A stretch of DNA of 64,000 nt from Paenibacillus lactis (GCF_017873605.1 NZ_JAGGKI010000009.1:1-64000), one strand, 5' to 3'. Shown: positions 7,720 through 17,502, counted from the stretch's first letter. Notes: a model not told the origin generated them from the letters alone. Program-made: numbers and translations.

Positions 7720-8766
7720 TTACTTTCGTTTCAACGATGAAGCACGGATAACCAGACGGGTAGGCAGTTTCCGGTGAAGCGGGATACGGCTCACAGCGGA
7801 AGACGGCGTTTGCTCCAGCATGCCGAGAACATGCTCAGCGGCCAAGCAGCCCAGTTCATAGAAGGGAACCCTTACACTCGTTAACGGCGGGGCTCCGAGC
7901 TCGGCGGCATCCGAATCATCATAGCCGACGAAGGCTGGCATCTCCTCCTCCGGGACACCCATCGAGCGCAGGCCCTGCTGAAGCCCGATCGCCATCCGGT
8001 CATTCGCCGCAAATACGGCGTCGATGCCCTTCAAACGGGCAGCAACCTTCTCCGCTGCTGCAAATCCGCTTTTCCGGCTGAAGTTACCTTCGAACAGCAG
8101 CGATTCATCAAGCTCGATTCCCGCCTCTTCCAATGCCCGGCAGTACCCGGACATACGATCCCGGCTGTTGGAATATTCCGGAGGGCCGTTGAGAAAGGCG
8201 ATCCTCCGAAAGCCCTGCTCAATAAGATGTTTCACGGCTTCGTAGCTGCCCTCCACATGATCGGCGTCCATCACGTGAAAGCTCTCCCCTTCAAAGTGCT
8301 GATTAATCAAGCAATAGGGGTGTCTTCCTTCGCTCAGCTGCCGGATAGCCGCTCGTTCGCCCTCCTCGTCCTTGGCTCCAAGGATGATGCAGGCGTCGAC
8401 CTTCTGAGTCCGGAACAAATTCAAATAGTCCATGGTGCCGCCCGGTTCGCGAAACAGCATCAATAAATCATATTTGCCCTCCAGCGCTTTACTGCCAATG
8501 CCGCTTAAAATTTCCGAGAAATAATACGCGGAGAAGATCCGTGCTTTCGGCAGATACGGCATGACAACGCCGAGGTTGCCGCTCCGGCGGCGCGCAAAGC
8601 TTTGGGCCAGCGCGTTCGGGGTATATCCGAGCCGTTCTGCGGCTTCCATCACCCGCTGCCGGGTCTCCTCCCGGATCGGACCAACCCCGTTTAATACCCG
8701 GGATACGGTGGCTTCCGATACACCGGCAAGCTGTGCGACTTCCTTACGACTAGCGATAATCACCAT
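7720..8766 (-). CDS. LacI/GalR family transcriptional repressor
   Basis: About 348 residues. A LacI helix-turn-helix and hinge occupy residues 1-60 (KEVAQLAGVSEATVSRVLNG, then GYTPNALAQSF), followed by a periplasmic-binding-protein-like effector domain. AGGAGG lies only one base before the chosen ATG, so the next codon, GTG, or a nearby codon may be the real start; an ATG 13 codons upstream has no ribosome site and would overlap the operator. It leads the Gfo/Idh-ThuA operon and almost surely represses itself and that operon through the palindrome over its start site. The inducer is unknown, probably a sugar or sugar derivative. Confidence 0.92.
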   Translation of the reverse strand: MVIIASRKEVAQLAGVSEATVSRVLNGVGPIREETRQRVMEAAERLGYTPNALAQSFARRRSGNLGVVMPYLPKARIFSAYYFSEILSGIGSKALEGKYDLLMLFREPGGTMDYLNLFRTQKVDACIILGAKDEEGERAAIRQLSEGRHPYCLINQHFEGESFHVMDADHVEGSYEAVKHLIEQGFRRIAFLNGPPEYSNSRDRMSGYCRALEEAGIELDESLLFEGNFSRKSGFAAAEKVAARLKGIDAVFAANDRMAIGLQQGLRSMGVPEEEMPAFVGYDDSDAAELGAPPLTSVRVPFYELGCLAAEHVLGMLEQTPSSAVSRIPLHRKLPTRLVIRASSLKRK

Positions 8767-8782
8767 GCCTCCTGCAATTTTA

Positions 8783-8796
8783 TGTACGCGCGTACA
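8783..8796. promoter_or_regulatory. LacI-family operator
   Basis: TGTACGCGCGTACA is a perfect 14-bp palindrome with the central CG typical of LacI-family sites. It abuts the -10 box and covers the expected transcription start of the lacI gene, the textbook position for autorepression. I found no second exact copy in the window. Confidence 0.8.
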
Positions 8797-8824
8797 TTTT
8801 CTCATGGAGTCCAGCCGATGTCAA
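8796..8824 (-). promoter_or_regulatory. SigA-type promoter of the lacI-sugar operon
   Basis: A perfect TTGACA (-35) is followed after 17 bases by GAAAAT (-10, 4 of 6). The operator palindrome begins at the end of the -10 box. Confidence 0.65.
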
Positions 8825-8943
8825 CAGATACATGGCCTATTGTTCCTGATTTCTTCTTGTTTCAGTTGTATATCCGGCATTGACGTTATAAACTTTATGA
8901 GTTCTTTCTTTTTAAGCTCGGCCGGATGTTTGTCCAAATGTTG

Positions 8944-8949
8944 TATAAT
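8944..8949 (+). promoter_or_regulatory. Possible -10 box for the MFS gene
   Basis: A perfect TATAAT stands about 130 bases before the sugar MFS gene, but I see no good -35 at a 16-18 base distance. Confidence 0.35.
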
Positions 8950-9081
8950 GGACGGGCTGGACGCAGAACCCCAACTCAATATGAAAGAGAAAGCTGCACG
9001 ATTATTACTTGGGAAGATGTCGGGGTGACGCCAATCATGCTATTTAGCTAACATATGAACATAAAGGATAGGGGATTACGA

Positions 9082-10335
9082 ATGAACACTCAACTGCAAA
9101 CAACCGTAAGCAACCCGCAGAAAAAAAGCTACATTCTCCATTTGGCAACGATCTTCCTCGGCTTTATCATTTTTGGAATTTCGGAAAATATTAAAGGACC
9201 GGCCATTCCCCGGATTCAGCTGGATTTTCGGCTGGATGAAATGCAGATCGGCACCTTGCTGTCGCTCAATGCGCTCGGTTATTTGATCGCCTGCTCATTT
9301 ACGGCCATCCTGACCCGCAAGATCGGCATCAAATGGGTGAGCATGCTTGCCTTTGGTTCGATGGCGGTCTCAGGCATTTTCATCTTCCTGTCCCACAGCT
9401 ACCCGATGTTCACTGCTTCGTACTTCCTGATGTACATCGGGAACGGGATGCTGGAGATTGGCCTCGCCATTCTGGCTGCAAGAATATTCGTCCGGAATAC
9501 GGGAACGATGATGAACCTGTCGCATTTTTTCTATGGCATCAGCTCTACCGTCGCTCCGATGCTCGCCTCGGGATTGATGACCGTCACCGTTCTCGGCTAC
9601 ACCATTGATTGGCGGGGCATGTATTTGGCGATGCTGATGCTCTCCGTACTGCCGATGATCCCTGCGCTGATGAGCAAATTTCCGGGCGACGATCATCCTG
9701 AATCCGAGCGGACGCCTCTGAAGCAGTTAATCAAGGATCGGGCGCTGTGGCTGATCGTCATCATCCTGTCCTTCGGCGTCGTATCGGAAATGGCAGTCGG
9801 CGGCTGGCTCGTTAATTTTCTTGAAAAATCGTACAACTGGGATCCGGCTGCGGCAGCCGGCATGCTATCCGCATTTTTCCTGTGCTTCTCCGCGGCGCGC
9901 CTGCTGCTAGGGCCGATTACGGACCGGATCGGATTCACCTTGTCGATTATCATCCTCTCGGGATTCACGGGCATCTGCACCTTTATCGCCATTTTCGGCG
10001 GGGAATCCTATGCCTTTCTATTCGCAGCGGCAGGAATCGGCATCGCTCCGATTTATCCGACGGTGATGGCCCTGATTGCCAAGCGATACCCGAAGGAGAG
10101 CGATACGGCGATTACCTTCACGGTCACGATGATGGGCATCGGCAGCGTAATCGGCAACTACGCCATCGGAGCCATCACGAGCGGCTTCAAACAATTGTAC
10201 GGCAGCGGAACCGAACTGGGGCTGCTGCGGGGTCTTCAGGCCGGTTACGGTTTTATCGGCTTATGCGCCCTGATATGCTCGCTGTTCGGCATTGTGCTGT
10301 ACCGATACTTGAAGAACCGTAAGCAGCTGGTTTAA
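9082..10335 (+). CDS. MFS transporter, sugar permease-like
   Basis: About 417 residues with twelve predicted membrane helices and charged cytoplasmic loops; the first helix carries FGISENIKGPAIPRIQ and the TRKIG loop follows helix 2, as in fucose/glucose permease-like MFS members. I start at the ATG giving MNTQLQTT, preceded by AGGATAGGGG; an ATG nine codons upstream is less likely. It diverges from the LacI gene and may import the substrate of that operon. No copy of the LacI palindrome lies before it, so co-regulation is unproven. Confidence 0.8.
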   Translation: MNTQLQTTVSNPQKKSYILHLATIFLGFIIFGISENIKGPAIPRIQLDFRLDEMQIGTLLSLNALGYLIACSFTAILTRKIGIKWVSMLAFGSMAVSGIFIFLSHSYPMFTASYFLMYIGNGMLEIGLAILAARIFVRNTGTMMNLSHFFYGISSTVAPMLASGLMTVTVLGYTIDWRGMYLAMLMLSVLPMIPALMSKFPGDDHPESERTPLKQLIKDRALWLIVIILSFGVVSEMAVGGWLVNFLEKSYNWDPAAAAGMLSAFFLCFSAARLLLGPITDRIGFTLSIIILSGFTGICTFIAIFGGESYAFLFAAAGIGIAPIYPTVMALIAKRYPKESDTAITFTVTMMGIGSVIGNYAIGAITSGFKQLYGSGTELGLLRGLQAGYGFIGLCALICSLFGIVLYRYLKNRKQLV

Positions 10336-10383
10336 ACAGGCTTTCACCGCCGAGTTATCGCCCCATGCCGGGCGCACACAAGA

Positions 10384-10417
10384 AAGAGGACGTCCACCAG
10401 GGGACATCCTCTTTTTT
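10384..10417 (+). terminator. Intrinsic terminator after the MFS gene
   Basis: AGAGGACGTCC and GGGACATCCTCT pair around ACCAG and are followed by seven Ts, about 50 bp after the stop codon. Confidence 0.8.
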
Positions 10418-10473
10418 TCGATTGACCATTTCATGGCATTACGCGTAAGCTCCTGCTGCCATTTCCGCTCGTA

Positions 10474-12237
10474 TTAGCCCAAATCCGGCTTGTCGACCAG
10501 TTCGATGCTTGCCTTATCCGTGTGATGCAGCTCGAATACGATGATTTCATTGCTTCCCTTCTTCAGCAGCGGACCGGGCAGGTAAAGCGTCGCTTGAGGT
10601 CCTTGCTCCCAGTATCGCCCAAGATTGAACCCATTGATCCAGACGACGCCCTTCACCCAGCCGTCCAGTCGAACGAACGTGTCCATCCGATCTTCCACAT
10701 GGAATTCTCCCTTATAAAATGCCGGACGGTCCTTCCGCCCTGCATTAGGCGCCGGCAACGGCCCGAACGGCACTGCCTCCAGATGATCCATCGGCAGGCA
10801 GGAAATGCTCCAATCGTACAGAAATTGGTTATTCATCCGCACGCCTTCGGTAATCCCTTTGTAATCCTTCAAGCGGGGACCATAATTGACGCGCCCCATG
10901 TTCTCCACAACGATGTCCAGCTTGGCGCCTGCTGCTGGAATGTCCAAAGAAATAGGCGCATTATTCCAGCGTTCCACGGTCCCCTGGTATACGCCATCGA
11001 GAAACACCTGGGCTCGGTCATGCACTTCTTGCAGATGCAGGGATTCGCCTTGCCGCGGACCGGAAATTTTTGTGGAGTATACGATAAAACCGTAGTTTTG
11101 ACCAAGCAGCTCCATCGGCACCGGTGTTCGGTGCTTCTCGCTGGAGGCCAATACCGGCAAATTCTCAAGCAGATCGGCATAGGAAGTCATGCTGACCGTC
11201 CCGTATGCCTTCTTCCGCACCGGATCAGGCAGCGCCGGCAAGTCCCCGAGCTCCACACCTTGGTGCTTTGCAATCACCTGCCGGACCGCCTCATACTTCG
11301 TTGTAACATCGCCGCACTCCGATAGAGGCGCATCATAATCATAGCTTGTAATGGTCGGCTCGTATTTGTCATGATAATTCGCGCCATTGTAAAATCCGAA
11401 ATTCGTCCCGCCATGGAACATGTAAAAATTAACGGATGCCCCAAGGGCCAGCATTTCGGCAAACACCGACGCTGCGTCCTCCGAATCACGCGTATGGTGC
11501 GGCTTCATCCAATGATCAAACCAGCCGTTCCAATACTCCATGCACATCAGCGGATCTTCGGACCGGTACTCCCGCAGCTTGGCGAACGCTTCGGAGGGCC
11601 TGGAACCGAAATTGACGGTGGCCGTTACACCCGGAACGGTTCCTCCCTGCAGCATGCCGTCAGTTGGACCGTCCGAAGTGAACAGCAGCACATCCACGCC
11701 CCTTGCGATCAATGCCTCCTGAAGATATTGCAAGTATGCCGTATCATTGCCATAGCTGCCGTATTCATTCTCGATTTGGACGGCAATGATCGGTCCGCCG
11801 TTCGTGGACAAGAGCGGCACCAGACGCGGGATTAACTCGTCATAATAGGCATCGACCTTCTTCAGGAACTTCGGATCCAAGCAGCGAAGCTGCATATGCG
11901 GATCCTGCAGCAGCCATGCCGGCAGCCCGCCGAATTCCCACTCTGCGCAGATGTAGGGGCTCGGTCTGACGATAACGTGCAGCCCCAGCTTCCCCGCAAG
12001 CGTGATGAAGGCTTCGATATCCGCCATGCCGGAGAAATTGAACCTTCCTTCATCCGGCTCATGCCAATTCCATGGTATATAAGTCTCGACCGTATTCAAG
12101 CCGCATGCTTTCAGCTTCAGCAGCCGATCCTCCCAATATTCAGGCACAACACGGAAGTAATGAATCGCGCCCGATAAGATTTGAATCGCTTCCTCGCCAA
12201 GAACAAACTGCTGGTTAACCGCTTTCAATTGTGTCAT
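10474..12237 (-). CDS. Beta-galactosidase, glycoside hydrolase family 35
   Basis: 587 residues. GH35 hallmarks are LSGAIHYFRV (residues ~21-30), NTVETYIPWNWHEP, RPSPYICAEWEFGGLP, the acid/base motif QIENEYGSYG near residue 157, and the nucleophile region CMEYWNGWFDHW near 235. The C-terminal third holds jelly-roll domains with NGFNLGRYWEQGPQ. It removes terminal beta-linked galactose. With no signal peptide it should act in the cytoplasm on imported oligosaccharides. The ATG is chosen because GGAGGGG precedes it by eight bases. It diverges from an AraC-type regulator, its likely activator. Confidence 0.93.
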   Translation of the reverse strand: MTQLKAVNQQFVLGEEAIQILSGAIHYFRVVPEYWEDRLLKLKACGLNTVETYIPWNWHEPDEGRFNFSGMADIEAFITLAGKLGLHVIVRPSPYICAEWEFGGLPAWLLQDPHMQLRCLDPKFLKKVDAYYDELIPRLVPLLSTNGGPIIAVQIENEYGSYGNDTAYLQYLQEALIARGVDVLLFTSDGPTDGMLQGGTVPGVTATVNFGSRPSEAFAKLREYRSEDPLMCMEYWNGWFDHWMKPHHTRDSEDAASVFAEMLALGASVNFYMFHGGTNFGFYNGANYHDKYEPTITSYDYDAPLSECGDVTTKYEAVRQVIAKHQGVELGDLPALPDPVRKKAYGTVSMTSYADLLENLPVLASSEKHRTPVPMELLGQNYGFIVYSTKISGPRQGESLHLQEVHDRAQVFLDGVYQGTVERWNNAPISLDIPAAGAKLDIVVENMGRVNYGPRLKDYKGITEGVRMNNQFLYDWSISCLPMDHLEAVPFGPLPAPNAGRKDRPAFYKGEFHVEDRMDTFVRLDGWVKGVVWINGFNLGRYWEQGPQATLYLPGPLLKKGSNEIIVFELHHTDKASIELVDKPDLG

Positions 12238-12429
12238 GGAAACATCCCCTCCGTTTTCCAATACATGATTCTACATACGTATCATCTATGAAAAGAACGG
12301 CTCACTCAATCTCCAAATGGAGCATCTTCTATACCATTTGTGCCATTTTCTCGCATGGATCCGCCTATCCATATGATATGATAGATTACACGATACGCTG
12401 ATTCATTCGATAAAGGAGTCCCGGTTCCC

Positions 12430-13344
12430 ATGGATATTAAATTCCGATTCCCCAATATGATCAATACCTTGCAGGTAACAGGCTGCCATTTCGATCATCA
12501 ACCGCCGGGGTGGCACTATCCGAGACATCATCACCATCTGTTCGAGCTTCTCTATTGCATGGAGGGCGAGGTTGAACAGGAAATCCACCGGGATCGCTTC
12601 ACGCTGCGGGAAGGCGAATGGCTGCTGATCAAATCGGGGGTGCGTCATCAATCTTCGAACCGTTCGAGCAGGCCGTACGGTTATTTCAATGTACATTTTG
12701 ATCTGGACGATACCGACATTCGGAGCAGATTGTCCTCTGCGCCGTTCCGCCATTTTCCGAGATCCGTGGGAGAACGGACCAAGCTCGGCGAATATGTAAA
12801 AAAGCTGGAGGGAATTATCCCGCGGAGTCTGAACATCAAGGAAGGGATCTCCGACCAGACCGGTCAGCTCCAGCACGAGCTTTCGTTCGAAGAGCGGCTG
12901 CTTCTGCAATCCTACACCCTGCTGATCATACATGAGGTGCTTATGCTTCTAAATTCCCCCGTGCTGGGTCCTGCGCTTCCTTCCCAAGCCCCTTCATCGG
13001 CGGCTCCTCGCCCAGCATCAGCGATGACGGCCGATGTAGCACATGCCATCGAAGAGAAGCTGCTGTCGGGATTATCCGGGGATGCTTCGGTCAGCCGCGT
13101 TGCTCGGGAGCTTAATCTGAGCCGCAGCCAGTGCAGCAAGCAGTTCACCAAGATTTATGGTATGTCCCCAAGGCAGTATGTCAGCAGGCAGAAGCTCAAC
13201 CTGGCTAAGGAACTCCTGGTAACGACTAACCTGCCGGTCTATGCCATCGCCGACAAGCTCGGTTTCCGTTCAGCAAGCCATTTCTCGAGACAGTTTCGCC
13301 GCTGGACCGGACAATCGCCGACCGATTATAAGCCCCGTACCTAA
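12430..13344 (+). CDS. AraC family transcriptional regulator
   Basis: 304 residues. An N-terminal cupin (HYPRHHHHLFELLYCMEG, residues 29-46) binds the signal, and two helix-turn-helix motifs close the protein (VARELNLSRSQCSKQFTKIYG and IADKLGFRSASHFSRQFRRW). AGGAG precedes the ATG by about ten bases. The 192-bp space shared with the GH35 gene is where it probably binds. Confidence 0.93.
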   Translation: MDIKFRFPNMINTLQVTGCHFDHQPPGWHYPRHHHHLFELLYCMEGEVEQEIHRDRFTLREGEWLLIKSGVRHQSSNRSSRPYGYFNVHFDLDDTDIRSRLSSAPFRHFPRSVGERTKLGEYVKKLEGIIPRSLNIKEGISDQTGQLQHELSFEERLLLQSYTLLIIHEVLMLLNSPVLGPALPSQAPSSAAPRPASAMTADVAHAIEEKLLSGLSGDASVSRVARELNLSRSQCSKQFTKIYGMSPRQYVSRQKLNLAKELLVTTNLPVYAIADKLGFRSASHFSRQFRRWTGQSPTDYKPRT

Positions 13345-13665
13345 CATTGACACTGCCCCCGCATTACCCGGGAGATCGGCAGCGCGGTACCGTCCCTTCA
13401 TGACGCTTCACGGGCAGAGCGGCTATTCGTTATTAGGATGTGTCTTCCAAATCAAGCAAGCCAAAAACTCTGGATTTGAGCCGCTTCAAGCTGAACATTT
13501 CTCCTTTAAGTGATTTTTAGTTAGTTACTTGACAATGAATAGATGAGTCTGTATGATACAACGTATTGTTATTCCTATACGAAAAGTTAGCTAATAACAT
13601 TACTAGGGTTTGACGCCGTCATAGTCACGGTTAAAACATCTAAAAAAAGGAGTGAACGACTCAAA
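13345..13665. other. Intergenic region ahead of doxX
   Basis: No gene is visible. Its right half holds a strong promoter for the DoxX gene and about 110 bases of untranslated leader. Confidence 0.5.
13529..13557 (+). promoter_or_regulatory. SigA promoter of the DoxX gene
   Basis: A perfect TTGACA and TATGAT lie exactly 17 bases apart. Confidence 0.8.
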
Positions 13666-14052
13666 ATGAAAAGCTATGCTTCTGCAGGCACTTTGATCAT
13701 AAGGGTTGTCCTAGGGATTATCTTCTTGGCCCATGGGCTGGATAAATTCGGGAGTGGCATCGGCAATATCGAGGGCTTCTTCGAGAGCCTTGGCATTCCG
13801 GCATTCATGGCTTCGGTTGTCGCCATAATCGAAATCGTCGGCGGAATTGCTCTCATTCTGGGCTTCGCCACCCGCATCGCTTCCGTTGTTCTAGGAATCG
13901 TGCTGATTGTTGCCATCGTACAGGCCAAGCTCGGGATGGGATTCCTGAACGGCTACGAGCTCGACATTGCGCTTCTTGCCATGGCGGCCCATCTTGCGCT
14001 GAGCGGCAGCAGCCTGCTATCCGTCGATTCATTATTTACCAAGAAGCGCTAG
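13666..14052 (+). CDS. DoxX family membrane protein
   Basis: 128 residues with four membrane helices and the DoxX start pattern (RVVLGIIFLAHGLDKF). The GIPAFMASVVAIIEIVGG segment is family-typical. DoxX proteins are linked with thiol and oxidative stress, and some partner oxidoreductases; the role here is unknown. AAGGAG lies upstream at a rather long distance. The gene has its own strong promoter and terminator. Confidence 0.88.
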   Translation: MKSYASAGTLIIRVVLGIIFLAHGLDKFGSGIGNIEGFFESLGIPAFMASVVAIIEIVGGIALILGFATRIASVVLGIVLIVAIVQAKLGMGFLNGYELDIALLAMAAHLALSGSSLLSVDSLFTKKR

Positions 14053-14166
14053 GTGTAAGCCGGCGTTTCAACCGAGCAGCCAACGGCCGATTGCCCGATG
14101 ATCGGCAGCGACAGCATTCCAAGCATACTCCGGCCATCGTGCCCCTCATGATAGGAAATCAACATT

Positions 14167-14220
14167 AAGAAAGCTGCACCGATCTTCCGGTTTGTCCGGA
14201 TATCAGGTGCAGCTTTCTTG
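14167..14220. terminator. Bidirectional terminator
   Basis: AAGAAAGCTGCACC and GGTGCAGCTTTCTT form a 14-bp stem with an inner CCGG/CCGG pair, between convergent doxX and the MFS gene. Confidence 0.8.
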
Positions 14221-14269
14221 TTCTTGATAATGGATTTCCACAGCGCCAAAATAAACTTCAATCTTCTTG

Positions 14270-15505
14270 CTAAGCCGTTCTCCCGCTTGAGTCCACCGCT
14301 TGGGTCTGCTTCTTTTGCAAGCTTACGATGACGAAGGACAGTCCCGCCGAAACCGCAATACAAGCGGCACCGATGATGTAGACCATCCGAATGCCGAGCG
14401 TATCCGCAATCAGACCGATGACGGCGATTGAAATGCTCGTAATCGTTGAAAGCAGAATGCCGCGCGATGCGTATACCTTCGGCAGCATGGATGGCTCGAT
14501 GCTCGTCTGGAAAGCCGTTTGCTGTGCAACGTCCCTCAGCTGATACGCCGGTCCCATTCCGATACACAGCACGAGTGCAACCATCGGAATGCTGTTCAGC
14601 CCGTACCACAGCGTCAGCAGGCTGAACTCGGCGGAGCCTGCAGCCATACAAGCGATCAAATGCTTCTGGATAAACGATGAGAACAGAACCGTCAGCAGAC
14701 CGCCCAGAATCGCGCCCGCATAATAGCTTGCATTAATAAAGCCCCACCATGCTTCTCCTTGATGCAGCACTTCCTTCACGTAAACCAAGGTAATGGCACC
14801 GACCCAGATCGTTCCGGCAACGCCTTCAATCATATCCATGATTGTTACGATGCGAAGCGTCGGGATACGCCATAAATACGACCACCCCTCAAGAATCGCC
14901 TTACGATTCGGCTTCACACGCCGCGGGCCCGAATCGTCACCTGGCATTACCCGTGCGACAAGCAGCAGGCTGATCACCGATACCCAGATCAGGATGGCCG
15001 TAATGATTAACGTCGGTTGATGCCCGATCTGGGTCACCAGGAAGCCTGTGAAGGTGTAGCCCGCAATTTGCAGCGATTGCTCCGTCACCGACAGGGAGCT
15101 GTTCGCCTTTACAAGCCGGTCCGACGGCACGATTCGCGGCACGATCGACTGCAGGAGCGGAGTCCCCCAGCCGTGAGCGCAGGCGATCAGCAGGATCAAG
15201 ATGCACAGCAGATAAACGTGCGGAGCGATGTATGGAAAAAACACCACAAGCGCGGTAACGAGCAACGCTTTTACAAGCTGCAGCCTAGTGAGAAGCTTGG
15301 CAAACGGGTACCTTTCCATAAGAAGCGGCACCGTGAATCCCGCCACGAATTTGGCTGCTGCATTGAGCAGCGGAAACAGCGCGGCGATGAATGCAGAGCC
15401 CGATTCCTGGTACATATAGGTAGTGATCACCATGATATATACCACATCAGCCAGCGAAGTGCCGGAATGAGCGGTCCAGTAACAGGCGAAGATTCCTCTA
15501 TTCAT
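14270..15505 (-). CDS. MFS transporter
   Basis: 411 residues with about twelve membrane helices and the MFS_3-like (enterobactin exporter/macrolide efflux type) layout: FACYWTAHSGTSLADVVY at the start, LMERYPFAKLLTR after helix 2 and SIVPRIVPSDRLVKANS in the middle. Such proteins usually export drugs, siderophores or other small molecules. The second ATG is chosen because GGAGG lies five bases before it. It stands alone between two terminators, so the substrate cannot be inferred. Confidence 0.82.
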   Translation of the reverse strand: MNRGIFACYWTAHSGTSLADVVYIMVITTYMYQESGSAFIAALFPLLNAAAKFVAGFTVPLLMERYPFAKLLTRLQLVKALLVTALVVFFPYIAPHVYLLCILILLIACAHGWGTPLLQSIVPRIVPSDRLVKANSSLSVTEQSLQIAGYTFTGFLVTQIGHQPTLIITAILIWVSVISLLLVARVMPGDDSGPRRVKPNRKAILEGWSYLWRIPTLRIVTIMDMIEGVAGTIWVGAITLVYVKEVLHQGEAWWGFINASYYAGAILGGLLTVLFSSFIQKHLIACMAAGSAEFSLLTLWYGLNSIPMVALVLCIGMGPAYQLRDVAQQTAFQTSIEPSMLPKVYASRGILLSTITSISIAVIGLIADTLGIRMVYIIGAACIAVSAGLSFVIVSLQKKQTQAVDSSGRTA

Positions 15506-15613
15506 TGCAGCCTCCATTCCTAAGCCCTAAGTCTCAATATGTATCTTAAAATCATATCATCGGCCGTCAGAATTTGTAAACCTCGGGTCCCTTGTGACGA
15601 GGAAATCCTCCAT

Positions 15614-15654
15614 TAAAAAAACCTGCTTCCCGTGTTTAATACACGGGAAGCAGG
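15614..15654 (-). terminator. Terminator of the abfA-DUF6171 operon
   Basis: CCTGCTTCCCGTGT and ACACGGGAAGCAGG form a perfect 14-bp stem with a five-base loop; read on the minus strand it is followed by seven Ts. Confidence 0.92.
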
Positions 15655-15672
15655 CTAATGTACCGGGAAGCG

Positions 15673-15948
15673 TCAAGATACGGCCTCAGCCGACCATCGG
15701 TCTTCTCCGGGATATGGACAACGCTTCTCCTTCAGCTTTGCCGTGATCTGCACGATACAGCCGCATACCAGGCATGTGGTGCCGCCTTGCAGCTTCGGGC
15801 ATGACATGCAGGCATGCAGGCGAGTTTCATACTCGCTGTCGGAGACGCAGCGGTCCGAGCGGAACATCGGGGACGCCAGCACACGCTCAATCTGTTTGCT
15901 GTCGACGACATAATCGTCGCGGCAGCCCTTGCATCGGTTATCCGCCAT
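15673..15948 (-). CDS. DUF6171 family cysteine-rich protein
   Basis: 91 residues with nine cysteines, mostly in pairs: CKGC near the N-terminus, CMSC and CLVCGC further on, then a lone Cys before CPYPGEDRW. The spacing suggests zinc binding. The family is known to me only as DUF6171, without assigned function. It starts five bases after the arabinofuranosidase stop and shares its terminator, so the two are co-transcribed; the reason for that link is unclear. Confidence 0.75.
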   Translation of the reverse strand: MADNRCKGCRDDYVVDSKQIERVLASPMFRSDRCVSDSEYETRLHACMSCPKLQGGTTCLVCGCIVQITAKLKEKRCPYPGEDRWSAEAVS

Positions 15949-15953
15949 GCGGA

Positions 15954-17447
15954 TTACCCCGCCGTAATTTCGAAGACGGTCACCGACATCGGAGCCAGCT
16001 TCGCGTGGAGGACGCCTTCCTCCACCTCATAAGCGCTGAAGGTCGACGGCGTAAGCGCGTCCGGTTCCTCAAAGGTGTTATGGGCGTCCAGCGAATCTGC
16101 GGCCAGCTGCTCTGCCTTGATTTTGGAGATCGGTCCGCCAAGACCGCGGAGGGCAACAGACACATCCGCCTGCGAATCATGGCTTACATTACACAGGCTG
16201 ACATGGATTTTCCCTTCGGCATCCTTGGATGCAGAGACGGAGACTTGCGGAATCTTTTCGCCGTCCATTTCATATTCGGAGCCGCTGATGTGGGCATCCA
16301 GACGTTCCGCGTCTTGATGCACCTTATACATATTGAACACATGGTAAGTCGGCGTCAGCAGCATTTTCTCTCCTTCCGTCAAGATGACGGACTGAAGCAC
16401 GTTGACGATCTGGGCGATATTCGCCATGACGACACGGTCATTATGCTCATGGAAGATGTTCAGCGTCAAGCCGGCAACGAGAGCGTCCCGAATCGTGTTT
16501 TGCTGATACAGGAAGCCGGGATTCGTTCCAGGCTCCACATCATACCAGGTTCCCCATTCATCGACGATCAAACCGATCCGCTTGTTCGGATCATATTGAT
16601 CCATAATCGCGGAATGTCTCGTAATCAACTCATCCATATGGAGCGCCTTTTTCATGGTCGTAAACCATTCCTGCTCCGTAAATCCGGTCGCAGGGCCCTT
16701 GCCTGTCCAGAATTCGCCCGGAATCGTGTAATAATGGAGGCTGATCGCATTCATAAACGGATGGGCTTCCCTCATGACCGTCTCCATCCAGCGGTAATCG
16801 TCCACGTTCGGGCCGCAGGCGATCTTGTACACCTTATTCTCACCGTAATTCCGGACATAGGTCTGGTACTGGCGATACAGGTCCGCATAATATTCCGGAC
16901 GCATATTGCCGCCGCATCCCCAGTTCTCGTTGCCCACGCCGAAATATTTGAGCTTCCAAGGCTTCTCCCGGCCATTCTCCTTACGCCATTCAGCCATCGG
17001 AGACACCCCGTCGAACGTCATATACTCGACCCATTCCGACATTTCCTGAACCGTGCCGCTTCCGACGTTGCCCGATATGTATGGTTCGCATTCCAGCAGC
17101 TCGCACAGCCGCATAAACTCATGGGTACCGAAATGATTATTCTCGACCACGCCGCCCCAGTGCGTATTGATCATCCGCTTGCGGTTCTCCAGCGGTCCGA
17201 TGCCGTCCTTCCAATGATATTCATCCGCGAAGCAGCCGCCCGGCCAACGCAGTACCGGAATCTTGAGCTTCTTCAGAGCTTCCAATACATCATTTCGGAT
17301 TCCTTCCGTGTTAGGAATCTTCGAATCTTCGCCGACCCAGATCCCTTCATAAATGCAGCGTCCCAAGTGCTCGGAGAAATGCCCGTAAATATTGCGGTTA
17401 ATCGTTCCATGCGACACATCGGCGTTAATCGTAATAACATGACTCAT
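15954..17447 (-). CDS. abfA: Alpha-L-arabinofuranosidase, glycoside hydrolase family 51
   Basis: 497 residues, the usual length for intracellular GH51 enzymes. Landmarks are [39 protein letters not shown], the acid/base motif [11 protein letters not shown] (about residue 173) and the nucleophile motif [10 protein letters not shown] (about 294), then a C-terminal beta domain ending in SVTVFEI. It releases arabinose from imported arabino-oligosaccharides. No signal peptide. GAGGAG precedes the ATG. A SigA promoter, a palindrome just after its -10 box and a cre-like site upstream suggest control by a specific repressor and by CcpA. Confidence 0.95.
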   Translation of the reverse strand: MSHVITINADVSHGTINRNIYGHFSEHLGRCIYEGIWVGEDSKIPNTEGIRNDVLEALKKLKIPVLRWPGGCFADEYHWKDGIGPLENRKRMINTHWGGVVENNHFGTHEFMRLCELLECEPYISGNVGSGTVQEMSEWVEYMTFDGVSPMAEWRKENGREKPWKLKYFGVGNENWGCGGNMRPEYYADLYRQYQTYVRNYGENKVYKIACGPNVDDYRWMETVMREAHPFMNAISLHYYTIPGEFWTGKGPATGFTEQEWFTTMKKALHMDELITRHSAIMDQYDPNKRIGLIVDEWGTWYDVEPGTNPGFLYQQNTIRDALVAGLTLNIFHEHNDRVVMANIAQIVNVLQSVILTEGEKMLLTPTYHVFNMYKVHQDAERLDAHISGSEYEMDGEKIPQVSVSASKDAEGKIHVSLCNVSHDSQADVSVALRGLGGPISKIKAEQLAADSLDAHNTFEEPDALTPSTFSAYEVEEGVLHAKLAPMSVTVFEITAG

Positions 17448-17484
17448 TGGTTACTCGCTCCTCGCTGTACTTTTATAAATATTT

Positions 17485-17502
17485 ATATGAATCAATTCAT
17501 AT
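17485..17502. promoter_or_regulatory. Palindromic operator candidate at abfA
   Basis: ATATGAATCAATTCATAT has perfect eight-base arms around a two-base centre. It lies just downstream of the abfA -10 box, over the early transcribed region, as expected for a repressor site. It does not resemble the AraR box I know from Bacillus. Confidence 0.55.
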
